This document shows positions 10,790-21,605 of a DNA stretch of 64,000 bases, piece by piece. Origin of the DNA: Thamnaconus septentrionalis (Eukaryota > Chordata > Actinopteri > Tetraodontiformes > Monacanthidae); assembly GCA_009823395.1 (NCBI GenBank), contig CM020511.1, positions 22,115,001 through 22,179,000 on the forward strand, written 5' to 3'. Numbering within the stretch: position 1 is the stretch's first letter; each line of letters opens with the position of its first letter. Both the position numbers and the translations under genes were made by a program. The notes under the pieces are model-generated. The model was not told the DNA's origin and did not search any database. It was given only the letters and a program-made list of their open reading frames with translations.

Positions 10790-11170
10790 CTAGGACCGGC
10801 TACCAGACGTACCAGGATGCTCTGGATGATCCCAGTGAAAGTCATTGATGAGAGTGGAGTCTAAAATGAATCGAGCAGGAACCCATTGTCTTTCCTCTGG
10901 GCCGTAACCCACCCAATCCACCAGGTACTGCCTGCCCCGACCCCTGTTGCGTACAGCTAACAGGCGTTTGACCTTGTAAACCGGCCCACCGTCAACCATC
11001 ACTGGAGGTGGCGGGAGGGTCGGGACCATGGAACTTACCTTGGCGGGCTTGACCTGGCTGACGTGGAAGGTGGGATGAACTCTGAGGGATCGAGGAAGGC
11101 GGAGACGGACAGCAGCGGGTCCGATTACCTTGGCGATGGGGAAGGGACCCACGAACCTTGGAGCCAACTT
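10790..11170 (-). pseudogene. Integrase C-terminus and chromodomain, frameshifted
   Basis: After a one-step frameshift near 11165 the minus-strand frame reads [19 protein letters not shown], the GPF/Y module of integrase. It then reads a chromodomain: [36 protein letters not shown] and a terminal helix ending [12 protein letters not shown]. The aromatic cage positions (Y, W, W/Y region) are recognisable. In chromoviruses this domain tethers integration to particular chromatin. The frame ends at 10790. Confidence 0.85.
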
Positions 11171-12176
11171 CTTTGAGGTGGAGATTCTTGGCACAAAGCC
11201 ACACTTTCTGGCCCGGCTGGTAGGAGGGTGCACACCTCCTACTGCGGTCTGCTGCCTTCTTGGTGCGGTCACCGTGGCGGATGAGAACCTGTCGGGCGGC
11301 TGCCCAGATGCGCCGGCAACGCCGTATCATGGCGTGAGCTGAGGGAACCGACACTTCGGGCTCTTGGGCAGCAAACACTGGAGGATCATAAACGTAGGCA
11401 CACTTGAAGGGAGAAAAACCTGTGGCAGAGGTAGGCAGCGAGTTGTGGGCATACTCGACCCAGACCAGGTGCTTGCTCCATGTTGAGGGGTTCTGGGACA
11501 CTAGGCACCAGAGGCCGGTTTCCAACTGCTGGTTGAGGCGTTCGGTCTGACCATTGGACTCAGGGTGGTAGCCTGAGGTCAGGCTGACTGTGGCTCCAAT
11601 GAGTCTGCAGAACTCCTTCCAGAACCGGGACACAAACTGGGGCCCCCGGTCAGACACGATGTCTGTGGGGAATCCATGAGTTCTGAAAATTTCGTGGATC
11701 ATGATTTCAGCCAATTCTTTGGCTGAGGGCAGCTTAGGTAAGGCGATTAATCTAGTCATCTTTGAAAACCTGTTAACCACAGTGAGGACTGTGGTGTTGC
11801 CTTGGTAGACCGGGAGCCCCGTGACGAAGTCCATTGAGATGTTGGCCCACCGTCTGGAGGGAATGGGTAGAGGTTGTAGAAGTCCCATGCGCGGTTGAGT
11901 AGACACCTTGTTTCTGGCGTAGACCGGGCATGCCTCGATGTACTCCCGAACCTCCGGTTCCATTGAAGGCCACCAGAACCTCCGGGAGATAGCAAACATT
12001 GTTCGCCGGACCCCCGGCTGGCAGGAAAGCAGCGAGGAGTGGGCCCAATGAATCACCTGTGGGCGCAGATTGGCAGGGACGTATAATCGATTCTCGGGGC
12101 ACCCACTAGGTGGCGGAGCCTCACCATTAGCTTGCTTAACCTCGTTTTCTATCTGCCAAGTTACCGCTCCGACCAC
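11165..12176 (-). pseudogene. Integrase core of Sushi-like element
   Basis: The frame carries the zinc-binding region, damaged twice: SCQPG where the family has a His, and CPVYARNK where it has the second Cys. The catalytic triad is intact: SMDFVTG, VSDRGPQF and NGQTERLNQ. The frame is joined to RNase H through a short deletion zone near 12250-12270, where the usual RWALFF-type stretch is absent and the reading shifts. Integrase joins cDNA to target DNA. The metal-binding residues remain but the N-terminal zinc module is probably unfolded. Confidence 0.88.
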
Positions 12177-12181
12177 GTATG

Positions 12182-13696
12182 TCAGTGGAAGGATAGGGCT
12201 GGGTTCTTTGGCAACAGGCTCAGGGTCACAGAGACGAGACGGGGCATCAGGCTTGACATTCTGGGACGAGAATTCAGTCTCTTAGCTTTGCGCATGTATT
12301 CCAGGTTCTTGTGGTCAGTCCATACAATGAATGGGTGTTTAGCCCCCTCCAGCCAGTGCCTCCATTCCTCCAGGGCCACCTTGACGGCCAGCAATTCCCG
12401 GTTGCCGACGTCGTAGTTTCGTTCTGCCTTGGACAACCGCCTAGACAGGAAGGCACAGGGATGGATCTTCCCATCCTTCTCCGATCGTTGGGAGAGGACT
12501 GCACCAATCCCCTCCAGAGATCCGTCCACCTCTACAACAAATTGTCGTTGGGGATCTGGCATCGACAGAATCGGGGCAGTGGTGAAGCGAACCTTGAGGT
12601 CTTGAAACGCAGCCTCGGCCTCTGGAGACCAGGCGAACCGCACCTTGGAGGAAGTAAGAGCATGTAATGAAGACGCTATAGCGCTGAAGCCCTGGATAAA
12701 CCGCCTGTAGAAATTAGCGAACCCGAGGAACTGCTGAACCTTCTTACGGCTATCAGGAGTGGGCCACTCGGCTACAGCGCAAACTTTTGCCGGATCCATC
12801 TGAACCCTTCCAGAGGCTACAATGAAGCCGAGGAAAGAGACGTTGTCGGCATGGAACTCACTTTTCTCCGCTTTGACATACAGCTGGTGATCCAAGAGTC
12901 GTTGCAGAACCGTGGTTACATGTTTTCTGTGGGTGTCAAGGTCGGGTGAATATATAAGGATATCGTCTAAATAATCGTACACGAAGTGATCTAAAAAGGG
13001 TCTTAACACATCGTTGATCATGGCCTGAAAAACTGCGGGAGCATTAGTTAAACCAAAAGGCATGACAAGGTACTCATAATGTCCATTGGGAGTGTTGAAC
13101 CCCGTCTTCCACTCATCACCCTCCCTGATTCTCACGAGATGGTATGCATTGCGAAGATCTAATTTGGTAAAGATCTTAGCCTGTTGAAGTTGGTCAAACA
13201 CAGAGGACATGAGAGGTAAAGGATAGCGGTTTTTAATCGTGATGTCGTTCAAAGGGCTGTAATCAATGCAGGGTCTCAATGTCCCATCTTTCTTTTCTAC
13301 AAAGAAAAACCCAGCCCCAGCTGCAGATGAAGAGGGGCGTATAAGACCCGCTTTCAACGAGGTCTCTATATAGTCCGTCATGGCTGCTCTCTCAGGACCA
13401 GAGAGCGAGTAAAGGCGGCCCTTCGGGATGGTTGAACCTGGAATCAAGTCTATGGGACAGTCATAAGGTCGGTGTGGTGGAAGAGATGAGGCTTTGGCTT
13501 TACTGAAGACTTCGGCACAGAACTTGGGTCTGTCATGGATTCTTTGATAACATTGAGAAACATGATCAATATGTCCTAAAAATTCTTGATTAGCGTGGCA
13601 CTCGCCCTTTTCAGCACACCGTTTTCCCCAGCTTAAGACACCCCCAGTTTGCCAGTCAATGTTTGGGTTGTGGTCATGCAGCCATGAATAACCCAA
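12182..13696 (-). pseudogene. Reverse transcriptase and RNase H of Sushi-like element
   Basis: About 500 codons are open. It starts in the protease tail ([14 protein letters not shown]), then RT with the connector [25 protein letters not shown], the [11 protein letters not shown] block and catalytic [11 protein letters not shown] near 12955-12980. RNase H follows ([47 protein letters not shown]). All polymerase and RNase H acidic motifs I expect are present. The end is altered: after KRLNSR the frame departs from the family by deletion. This is the best preserved module of the element. Confidence 0.92.
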
Positions 13697-13705
13697 GACC
13701 AGAGT

Positions 13706-14010
13706 TCAACTTGAGGACTGGAAAAGGAGAAAACTAATTTGTTCTTTGTGGCTGCCAATGCATAGTTCGACGGGTTCAGTCCGATGAGTAATGGAGAAGA
13801 GATCATGTCCATTCAAAGCCTTAGCCTCTATGGCGCTAATCAATTGATCAGACTGCAAACCCAACTGAGCAGCCAACCCCGAGTCCATCATACATTTATC
13901 AGCCACAGAGTCGATTAGAGCTCGTAAGTTGGTTGAAACTGCATGGTGGGAGATTACCACTGGCGTGAGAGCTCGTGGAGTGCGGTGGGACTTAGAGGGA
14001 GAACTCACCG
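13706..14010 (-). pseudogene. Aspartic protease, active-site Gly lost
   Basis: The minus-strand frame shows ALIDSVADKCMMD where the family has A-L-x-D-S-G-A. The Gly of the catalytic D-S/T-G is therefore Val. Downstream AAQLGLQ, AKALNGHDL and HKEQISF match the fold, and the frame is then lost by a small indel near 13700 before GYSWL. The protease would cleave Gag-Pol. This copy is most likely inactive. Confidence 0.8.
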
Positions 14011-14970
14011 TCTTGGTCTTCTGGCGGGGCATGAAACTACGAGATGGGAGTTCTCTCCACAGTAGAAGCAACACCCCTGAACTTGTCGCCGTCGACGTTC
14101 CTCTGGAGTCAGGCGCGCCCGGCCAAGCTGCATCGGTTCGACCCCGTTGGTTGTGGGAGATGCCTGGCTCTGCTCTGGAACTTGGGGATTCTGTTCAGGC
14201 GGGGTCCAGGGGCGCGGAGACTACCCAGGGGTGCCTCTGACCTCCCGCTGCTGCTTGAGTTCATGGATCCGGTTATCCGTACGAATTGCGAGGGCGATGA
14301 GGGAATCCAAGTCAGCTGGAAGGTCCAGAGGGATCAGCCGATCCTGAACAGTCACCGACAACCCCTTCAGGAACATGTCGTACAACGCAGTCTCGTTCCA
14401 CCCACTCTCCGCCACCAGCGTCCGGAATCGGATGGCATAGTCGCAGACTGAGCTGCCTCCTTGTCGCAGTCCGCTCAGCTCCCTGGCTTTCTCTCGGTTC
14501 GTTGCCACAGGATCGAAGGTCCTCTTGAGCGCTTCCTGGAAGTTGTGGAGTGATCGGCAAAGGGGTGAGTCCCGATCCCACTCGGCGGTGGCCCACTTCC
14601 TCGCTCTCCCGCATAAGTGGGAGACCATGAAGGCTATCTTGGAGCGGTCAGAGGTGAAGGCTCGCGGGGAATGCTCAAAGTGAATTGAACAGTCAATAAG
14701 GAAGGCTTTGCACTGACCCGGTACTCCTGAGAACCGCTCTGGGGGCGCCAACCTGATTCCTGCTCCCTCTCCCGAGGTGGCTGCGTCCGGAGACGGGGGC
14801 GGCGGTGCAGGTTTAGGGCACTGCCGGACAAAACTGACCAGGTCCTGGATCTGAGAGGCCAGCTGGCTCACCTGGGCAGTCATGGCTTCTTGGAATTCCT
14901 CCTGGCAAGAGATCCTTGCACTGTGGGCGCGCAGCGCATCTGCGAGCTGGCATGCCTCTGCTGAGTCCAT
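14005..14970 (-). pseudogene. gag of Sushi-like element (PEG10/RTL-type), one premature TAG
   Basis: The frame opens at ATG 14970 (MDSAEACQLADALRAHS), 17 bp inside the 5' LTR. A coiled-coil-like N-terminus is followed by a Pro-rich linker and the capsid domain (APPERFSGVPGQCKAF, ARKWATAEWDRDSP, NREKARELSGLRQGG). After an in-frame TAG at about 14221-14223 the same frame continues to LTPEERRRRQVQG and one zinc knuckle CFYCGENSHLVVSC, ending at TGA 14005-14007. Total length is about 322 codons. The domain order is that of the vertebrate retrogene families PEG10 and RTL, which derive from such elements. This copy itself is not domesticated. Confidence 0.88.
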
Positions 14971-14986
14971 TCTGGCCAGAGTGTAA

Positions 14987-15593
14987 TGTCAGGCCGGGAC
15001 TTGAGGCAGGACTCAGATGCAGAGGTTTAACGGAAAACAAGTACATTTATTTCAAACAAGCAATTGTCCGCAGATCAGAGAGATCAAATAAACAGGCTAT
15101 GAGAATCCTATTCTCGCTGAGCTGACAAAATCAAAATCACTCGCATGGAGGAAAAAGGACTGACTAACTAACAAAAGGTCTACTCTAATGACAAAACAAA
15201 ACAAAAATCACTACTAAATAGTAAACAAAATCCTATTCTAAGAACAAAACTTAGCATTAACGAAAAATCACTCGACCTCGAGGAACAACCGTCTTACTGT
15301 GGAATCTTAAGGCTGTGGCTGTGGCTGTGGCTGTGGCTGTGGCTGTGGCTGTGAACGGATTCAGGGCTAGCCGTGACGAAGACAAAGACACTCTGGCACA
15401 AGACAAGGGGAACGCAGACTATTTGAACACACAAGGTAACAAGGCACAGCTGGAAACAATGGGTAATTGGGTCAGACGAAAAGGTGGAACATGAGGAGAG
15501 GTTGTGATCTGAAACGAGAGGAAGTTGTCAAAATAAAACAGGAAATGACGAGACAAACCCCAAGACGAGACAAAACCTCACCACGGTGTGACA
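14987..15593 (-). repeat. 5' LTR (right) of Sushi-like element
   Basis: 607 bp, ends TGTCA...TGACA read on the minus strand. It contains a (GGCTGT)x7 hexamer run at 15311-15353. It is identical to the left LTR over most of the shared part. Confidence 0.88.
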
Positions 15594-16600
15594 ATCACGC
15601 GATCGCATAATCTTTCTGGAGGGACTGATATGTGTGTGATATACAAACACATATATATTTATATACACACACATTATATGTATATGTATATATATATACA
15701 CACACATTATATATACACATTATATATATATATATTTCAATGCTGGGCATCGATTGATTTTATTTTAATCGCGATTAATCTGGCTCATTTGAAGTCTACC
15801 GAAGGCATTCAAAATATGTGTGTGCAACATAAATAATGACCAGAAGTAAGTCCTTGAGGACGGGTTTCTGTTTATTATTCAAAATAAACATGCATAGTAG
15901 GCAAGTTGGCTGGGGCGACATGTAACCATCAGGCAATTTGACACACAGGTCTGTCTTATGTGGACAAAAGTTCTTTCATGAACTACCTGGAATGACCAAC
16001 AGAGGGTGCAACAACACTTGCAACAGCATCCATGTCAGCTGCCGTTTGATGTACACTTGTTCCGACCAGCTTTGTTTACGCCTCCCCAGCTTAACTCAGA
16101 CAGACTGGGCCAGGCGTAAAAAAAGCAAAGAAAAAAAAAAAAAGCATCTGGGCTAAAATATTCATTGCTTGCTCAGTATTGTGGCGGCCGTGGGGAGCTG
16201 GATGCTGCCTTCGAGTCGCAAAGGATTGTGGGGGAATTATTTTGGGGAGTTCCGTTAATTGCTGTTGTTGAACTGCAACTTTGTGAGTGTCTTTGAGTGT
16301 GTTAGTGTGTGTTTAATGTTCCTTTGGTGTTGCACATCATGTTTTGTTCGTGTCGGTCCGAACCATGAGTCAATGTGGACTCTGTTTGAGTTAGCCCCCG
16401 GCTACTGCCATGCTGGGGTGTGTAAATGTGATGCACCAAAGATGAGATCTGCGCAACAAGTGGTTCCGCCGCCAGATTGCCACACTATGTAGACCTAGCT
16501 CCCAGACCCAACTTTGAGAATAGATTGACGGTGAGAATTGTTTTTTATTGCAATCTCGTGGTAACGGGGTCAACGGCCCAGAATTAATGTGTGTGTGTGT
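15594..16600. other. Repeat-rich spacer, no gene recognised
   Basis: 15640-15736 is an AT/AC microsatellite (tatata, acacac). 15745-15900 resembles the 'atcgattgatttt...aatcgcgattaatc' type ends common in fish hAT MITEs. 16115-16145 is an A-rich tract. No coding similarity was recognised. Confidence 0.5.
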
Positions 16601-16610
16601 GTGTGTGTCG
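16578..16610. repeat. (GT)n microsatellite replacing a Tc1 end
   Basis: A GT run abuts the Tc1 left inverted repeat exactly where its terminal ~25 bp should be. Confidence 0.85.
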
Positions 16611-18250
16611 TCGCTTATCTAAGTTGTCGGAACAACAAATAATAACTTGACCTGTAGTTCATCAATTGGAATCAGAAATGGCTTGTATGAAAAGCAAAGG
16701 CCTCTAGATTATGCTTATACCAAAAATAAAGTTTTGTATTATTCATTGAGTTTTCTAATTTAATTAGGGCAGAAAAGTCAGATTTTGCTTCAACAAAGTC
16801 ACATACAAAAATAATGTACGGTAAAACTTACATACATGTTCACTTTATTTTGAATAAAAAAATGCTACAATAACATCAATAACATCAGAACATAAAATCA
16901 GGGTGCCTTGGGAAAAACAATTAATATTGTGAGCTAGGATGACTGCATCCATACGCCTTGGCAATGACTCATATAACTTATTGATGAAGTCATCTGGAAT
17001 AGCAAGGAAAGAAGTCTTGCAGGACTCCCAGAGTCCATCAAGATTCTTTGGTTTCATCTTCCAAGCCTCCTCTTTCATCTTATCCCATACATGCTAAATA
17101 ATGTTCATGTCTAGTGACTGGGCTGGCCAGTCCTGGAGCACCTTGACCTTCTTTGCTTTCAGAAACTTTGATGTGGAGGCTGAAGTATGTGACGGAGCAC
17201 CATCTTGCTGAAGAATTTGCCCTCTGCTGTAGTTTGGAATGTAATGGGCAGCAATAATTTCTTGGTACTTCCGGCTGTTGATGTTTCCATCCACTCTGCA
17301 GATCTCTCGCACACCCCCATACTGGATGTAACAACAAAAATCATGATTTTTCCTCCACCAAACTTTACTGTTTTCTGGGTGAATCTTGGGTCCATGCGGG
17401 TTCCAACAGGTCTTCTGCAATGTTTACGCCGATTGGAGTGCAGTTCAATGGATGATTCATCAGAAAAATCAACCTTTTGCCACTTTTCCATTGTCCATCC
17501 TTTCTCCAAGCTGTGGGCCTTGGCACATGCAACACAATATTTTAGTTGTCTTTTGTTTAATGCTGGTTTTTGAGCACTAATGCTACCACTCCGTGAGATA
17601 ATTTGACAAACTGTTCTTGTAGATACGGGGGTTTCTGTTGACCATTTCTAATTTAGCTGTGCTACAGTTGAAAAAGGGCTGGCCCTTTTCGAAACGGTCC
17701 TCTCAAACAGTTGTCTTACGTGGTCTGCCTGACCTGGGCTTCTCATGAACTACACCAGTTTCTTCAAATGTTTTTCTTATCCTCGCCACTTGACGTTTGG
17801 ATACACTGAAGATGTCTGCCACCTCAGCAGCAGACTTGGTCTTCAGGCTCTTGATGCTCAGCACTTTAGTCTGTGGTTGAATATTTGGCATTTTGTGAGA
17901 GGCCAAGTTGTATTTCACATGAAAGTCTGGTGTGCCTGGCCTCTTTTTATACACACCTGGTGATGTGTTGATTACAGTATTTATCACAGGTGAAGCTCTA
18001 ATCTGTGATTAGTTGAATCATTTAAAGAACAACAACTTTTGTCGAAGTAAAATCTGACCTTTCTGCCCAAATTAAATGATAAAACTCAATAAATAATACA
18101 AAACTTTATTTTGGTATGATAACCATAATCAAGAGGCCTTTGCCTTTCATATAAGCCATTTCTGATTCCAATTGATCAACTACAGGTCAAGTTATTATTT
18201 GTTGTTCCTACAACTTAGATAAGCGACAAGACTTTTGTCAGGGGACTGTA
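16610..18250 (-). mobile_element. Tc1-type DNA transposon, defective
   Basis: Long inverted repeats of about 200 bp lie at 16610-16800 and 18040-18250. The right end is complete: read inward it begins TA-CAGTCCCCTGACAAAAG, with the TA target at 18249-18250. The left repeat lacks its outer ~25 bp, replaced by a GT microsatellite. The transposase between is on the minus strand and broken. An element without one outer end cannot be excised by its transposase. Confidence 0.9.
16848..17957 (-). pseudogene. Tc1-like transposase
   Basis: The N-terminal frame (17895-17703) encodes a paired-type helix-turn-helix: KTKSAAEVADIFSVSKRQVA, then an AT-hook-like GRPRKTT. The catalytic part is split into several frames. 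VDFSDESSIELH carries the first Asp and DWPAQSLDMNII carries the second. The codon after MNII is TAG (17094-17096) where Tc1 transposases have the catalytic Glu of the DD34E triad; one base change from GAG explains it. After the stop the frame runs on (HVWDKMKEE, ESLPRRMDAVI). Several indels lie between 17510 and 17703. Tc1 transposase normally performs cut-and-paste at TA. This copy is inactive. Confidence 0.88.
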
Positions 18251-19135
18251 TGTTCTGTGTTTTTTCAGAATTATCAACAAACGTACGTACATTTTGTACA
18301 TCTTGAGTTAGTTAATTCTTTGAAATATGTATTTATATATATTATGGATTTAATAAAGAATGCAGCAACTTTGGCTCGACATGCTCATGGTTTGCAGAGA
18401 TTGCAGACAAGTCCTCCTAGGAGAGTCACGCTGAGGGGGATGTGAACTTGTCTCGTGGGATGAAAGACAACATTGTTTAGCAGCTTCATCCTTTTTTAAC
18501 TGGTTAAACTGGCGTAGCTGCATGGAAAAAAAAAGCTTAGCAACACGTTGCTGAGGTGAGTGATTCCACCCTATTTTTATTGTCAGTGCATTTTTACATG
18601 AGGTGGGAGACAAACACTTGGTTAGCCTGTTGTTGACGTCTAACATCAGAAAAGACACAAAACTTTCCGATGTACAACAGCAACGGCGAAAAAAGTAATG
18701 TAACAACAGAGAGGGTGTGTGCGTGAATGTATGGGACATCATCACCTTCCCGCCCTCCCGTCCCTTATCACATCCCGCCAGGATGACAGGAGTCATCCAA
18801 AATCCGTAGAGGGCAACGTGATGTCGACAGCAAGGGGTGAGGAAGGTGAGGAGGGCGGAGATTAAGGGGATGGCAAAGTGAAGGAGACAGGGAGAAGAGA
18901 CAGGAACGAGGGATGACGGCAGAGAGGATGGAGACTGAGTGTTTTGGGAAGTTGAAGATGTCATTTGTGTTGGCTGCTAGATGGATGTTTTCCTTTTTTT
19001 TGCTACGGGCTTGACAGTGGGAGGCAGAAATGCGGGAAGTGAGAGAAAACCTCCGCATCCGCGGGAATTTTAACTTCAGCCGAGCCATGCTAACCGATTC
19101 CGCTCTTTAGCATTATCATTAGCTAATGGGGAGTT
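18251..19135. other. Non-coding stretch, no gene recognised
   Basis: No credible coding similarity on either strand. A long antisense frame at 18350-18964 has no recognisable domain and a biased composition. Confidence 0.5.
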
Positions 19136-19726
19136 CAGAGGTGGGAAGTAAGGAAGTACAAAAGTTTGTTAGTGTAACTGCACTTTACTTAAGTATTTAT
19201 TTTTCTGACCACTTTCTACTTTGACTCCCTACATATGCACACAAATATCTGTTCTTTCTACTCCTTACTTTGAAAAAAACAAAAAACAAACTCTTGTTAC
19301 TTTTGTGTTTAAACATGTTTAAGAGATACAAATTCTGTTAAAAGTAATTCATTTATTATTATGCAGAAAATAACACTGGTTGTAGTTATTAAAAGTGTCA
19401 ACATCTAATAATGGCTCACTGGTCATAACTATGACTGATCACAGTTTGGTTGTGCTGCAGTTGAAAAACATTTATTTTAACAATTGTTTCTGATTAATCA
19501 TTTTCAATAATAAAAAAATAAATAAATCATTTTTTCTTTTTACTCATGTACATTTGAGAACCTGTACTTTATTTTACTTTTCCTTGAGTAATGGAGTTAA
19601 ATTAGTTGAATCAGTCTTTGAATAATAAAAAAACACCTGTTTGACACTTATTTTCATTTCATTATTAAATTTTATTTTCCTTCCTAGGAACGTGACATTC
19701 TAGCTGCTACTCGAACCCACCACCTG
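19136..19726. mobile_element. Probable hAT-type MITE
   Basis: The left end CAGAGGTGGGAAGTA and the interior (tttacttaagtatttatttttctgacc) match a common fish non-autonomous hAT pattern. The right end reads, reverse-complemented, CAGGTGGTGGGTT, an imperfect inverted copy. An 8-bp target duplication was not evident. Confidence 0.4.
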
Positions 19727-20133
19727 TCTTTCGCCATCTCAAATTCAATTGTTTGTCCTGACTAATGCCATTTTCTCTCTCTCTCTCTCTTTTTTTTATT
19801 TGATTAGCGGCACCAGGCGTGTGTGTAATCCCTCCTCGCGTTGGGAAGCTGCTGATCATTGGCTTGCTCATGTCTGAGCGGAAAATGTGTGTGCGACCTG
19901 CTGTGAAGAACCTGAATGAATATTTTTTAGATATAAAATATAGCTAATAAAGAATTGGCAGTCCACAATCACAAAAAGCAGGAAGCTAATACTTTTTTTG
20001 TTGAATATCCTCCTACAACAGTTTAATTGTAGGCTAATGAGAACTTTAATTACAACAAACAATATTGTAGATTTTGTATAGATCCTCTATAGATAATATT
20101 TAGGACTCTTATTCTGTACTGATAAATAGCCAA
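19727..20133. other. Non-coding spacer
   Basis: CT and T runs near 19770-19800, then AT-rich sequence. No gene recognised. Confidence 0.5.
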
Positions 20134-20200
20134 GATAGATAGATAGATAGACTTTTGACTTTTAAATACACTTTATTTTACACATCCTGGCAAACAATGT

Positions 20201-21605
20201 TTACGTATTAATTGGAAAAAAGAGATTATTCTTAGATGAAAATAATTTACAAAGTGTGATAAAAGCACATTTGGGTACTAAAAAAACATACACTTTAAGC
20301 ACTAAGAAGCCATTATTATCAACAGAACACAGAACATTATTTATGGCCCACACTTCCACAAAACCAGCAAGGTCATTCATTAGCCTGTAGTAGGTATGCT
20401 CCACCCTTAGTCTGGAGGACACCAGGACTGGGTCCGTCCAGCCAGTTGCCAGCATTCGATTCTTGCGGCTCTTCCAAATGGCCATTTTCACATTTGCAAA
20501 AATAAAATTAATTAAAACAATGATTGGTCTCTTCCTGCGAGTATACTTGGGGCCGAAGATAAACCGGGGGATTGTAAAAGTCTCCCCCAAACCCTTAACC
20601 AAATATTTAACAAAACTAAACAATTCCCCTAGCCTTGGGCAGGTGAGCACCAGATGCTCCAAGGTTTCAGGTACTGAACAGAAAAGACACCCCTCCCCAG
20701 TGCTAGGATCAAAGTGAGCTCTGTACTTGTTTGTAGCTATTATTCCATGTATAACCCTCCATTGGAAGTATGCCATCCTTTTTTCTATGGGTGGCTTATA
20801 CAGGACCCGCCAGCCATCATTTGGGGAAGAGTCTGAGTCACAAATGTCTTTCCATTTGGATTCTCCCATTCTGGAAATCGAGCCGACGTTCCTTGCAAAC
20901 AAGCAGATGTAGTACAGTTGTTTTCCTTGTATGATGCTGAGTTTTGCAGGCATCTGTTTCTTCAGTTGGAGGAGGACTCCCACAGATGTAACTGGTTCCT
21001 CCACTGCAGGACCCACTGAGAGGCATGGGAAGGTGTAGTCCAGACCCCTGCTCCAGCAGTCAGCATTCGCTCGGTCTAGAGCGAATGCCCGAGGGGGCCT
21101 TCATAAAGAGGTCCACATCCTCTCGACAATCCCATTTAAAAACCTCCTGGATGTTACTGTGGTCACATTTGCAAGTTCTTCTATTGACAGCCTAGCGATG
21201 TGTCCCAGTTTTGTAATTTCTGCTCGTGTTAGTCGATTCCGCAGTGTGGATGAGGAGAAGGTGTGGGCAGGTAAAAAGGCATTGTCAAACTATGGCTCCT
21301 CGAAAATCCACATCCCAGGTGGGGGATCTGTTAGTCTAAAAACCTTTAGACTTCTCCATGCGGTTAAAATCGAGTTATAAAAAGGTGGCAGTTCATTAAA
21401 ACCATGTGCGGGTGGCTCCATCAGGAACAGCTGCTTATCGAAGCACAGCCCTCCTGCTTTCTGGAACAGCGTTCGTGCCAAGTCTGTCCAACGTGCCGGA
21501 GTCCCGTACAGAAACCGCTTGGCTGTCTTAAGCCTGAAGCCTGCCACTCTGGAAGTGATGTCCACCAGGCCTTGCCTCCCTCTGTCACTGGAAGGTGAAG
21601 GACAG
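20201..21605 (-). pseudogene. Tx1 LINE ORF2 C-terminal region
   Basis: Two minus-strand frames continue ORF2 after a frameshift near 21600. They read GRQGLVDITSRVAGFRLKTA through EPPAHGFNELPPFYNSILTA, then, after further disruption near 21020-21280, WRVIHGIIATNKYRAHFD and CLFCSVPETLEHLVLTCPRL. The last is the Cys/His 'zf-RVT' motif (CxxC...H...C) found at the end of L1/Tx1-type ORF2. It is thought to help RNA/target binding. The frame ends at TAA 20201-20203, about 50 bp before the tetranucleotide block. Confidence 0.82.

Larger units (their letters stand above)
10401..15593 (-). mobile_element. Sushi-like Ty3/gypsy chromovirus
   Basis: A complete-length but mutated LTR retrotransposon on the minus strand: 5' LTR 14987-15593, gag, protease, RT/RNase H, integrase with chromodomain, 3' LTR 10401-10777. 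LTR ends are TGTCA/TGACA. Flanking pentamers are attac (left) and atcac (right), four of five identical. Gag resembles the gag from which vertebrate PEG10/RTL genes were domesticated, and the C-terminal chromodomain is characteristic of the Sushi/chromovirus branch. Shared LTR parts are nearly identical, so the insertion looks fairly young. Coding is nevertheless broken in several places. Confidence 0.92.

Noticed and set aside
15311..15353. CRISPR-like direct repeats
   Set aside because: Simple (GGCTGT)n hexamer run in an LTR, no spacers, eukaryotic context.
18350..18964. 204-codon antisense frame
   Set aside because: Low-complexity Ser/Leu/His-rich translation with no similarity I recognise.
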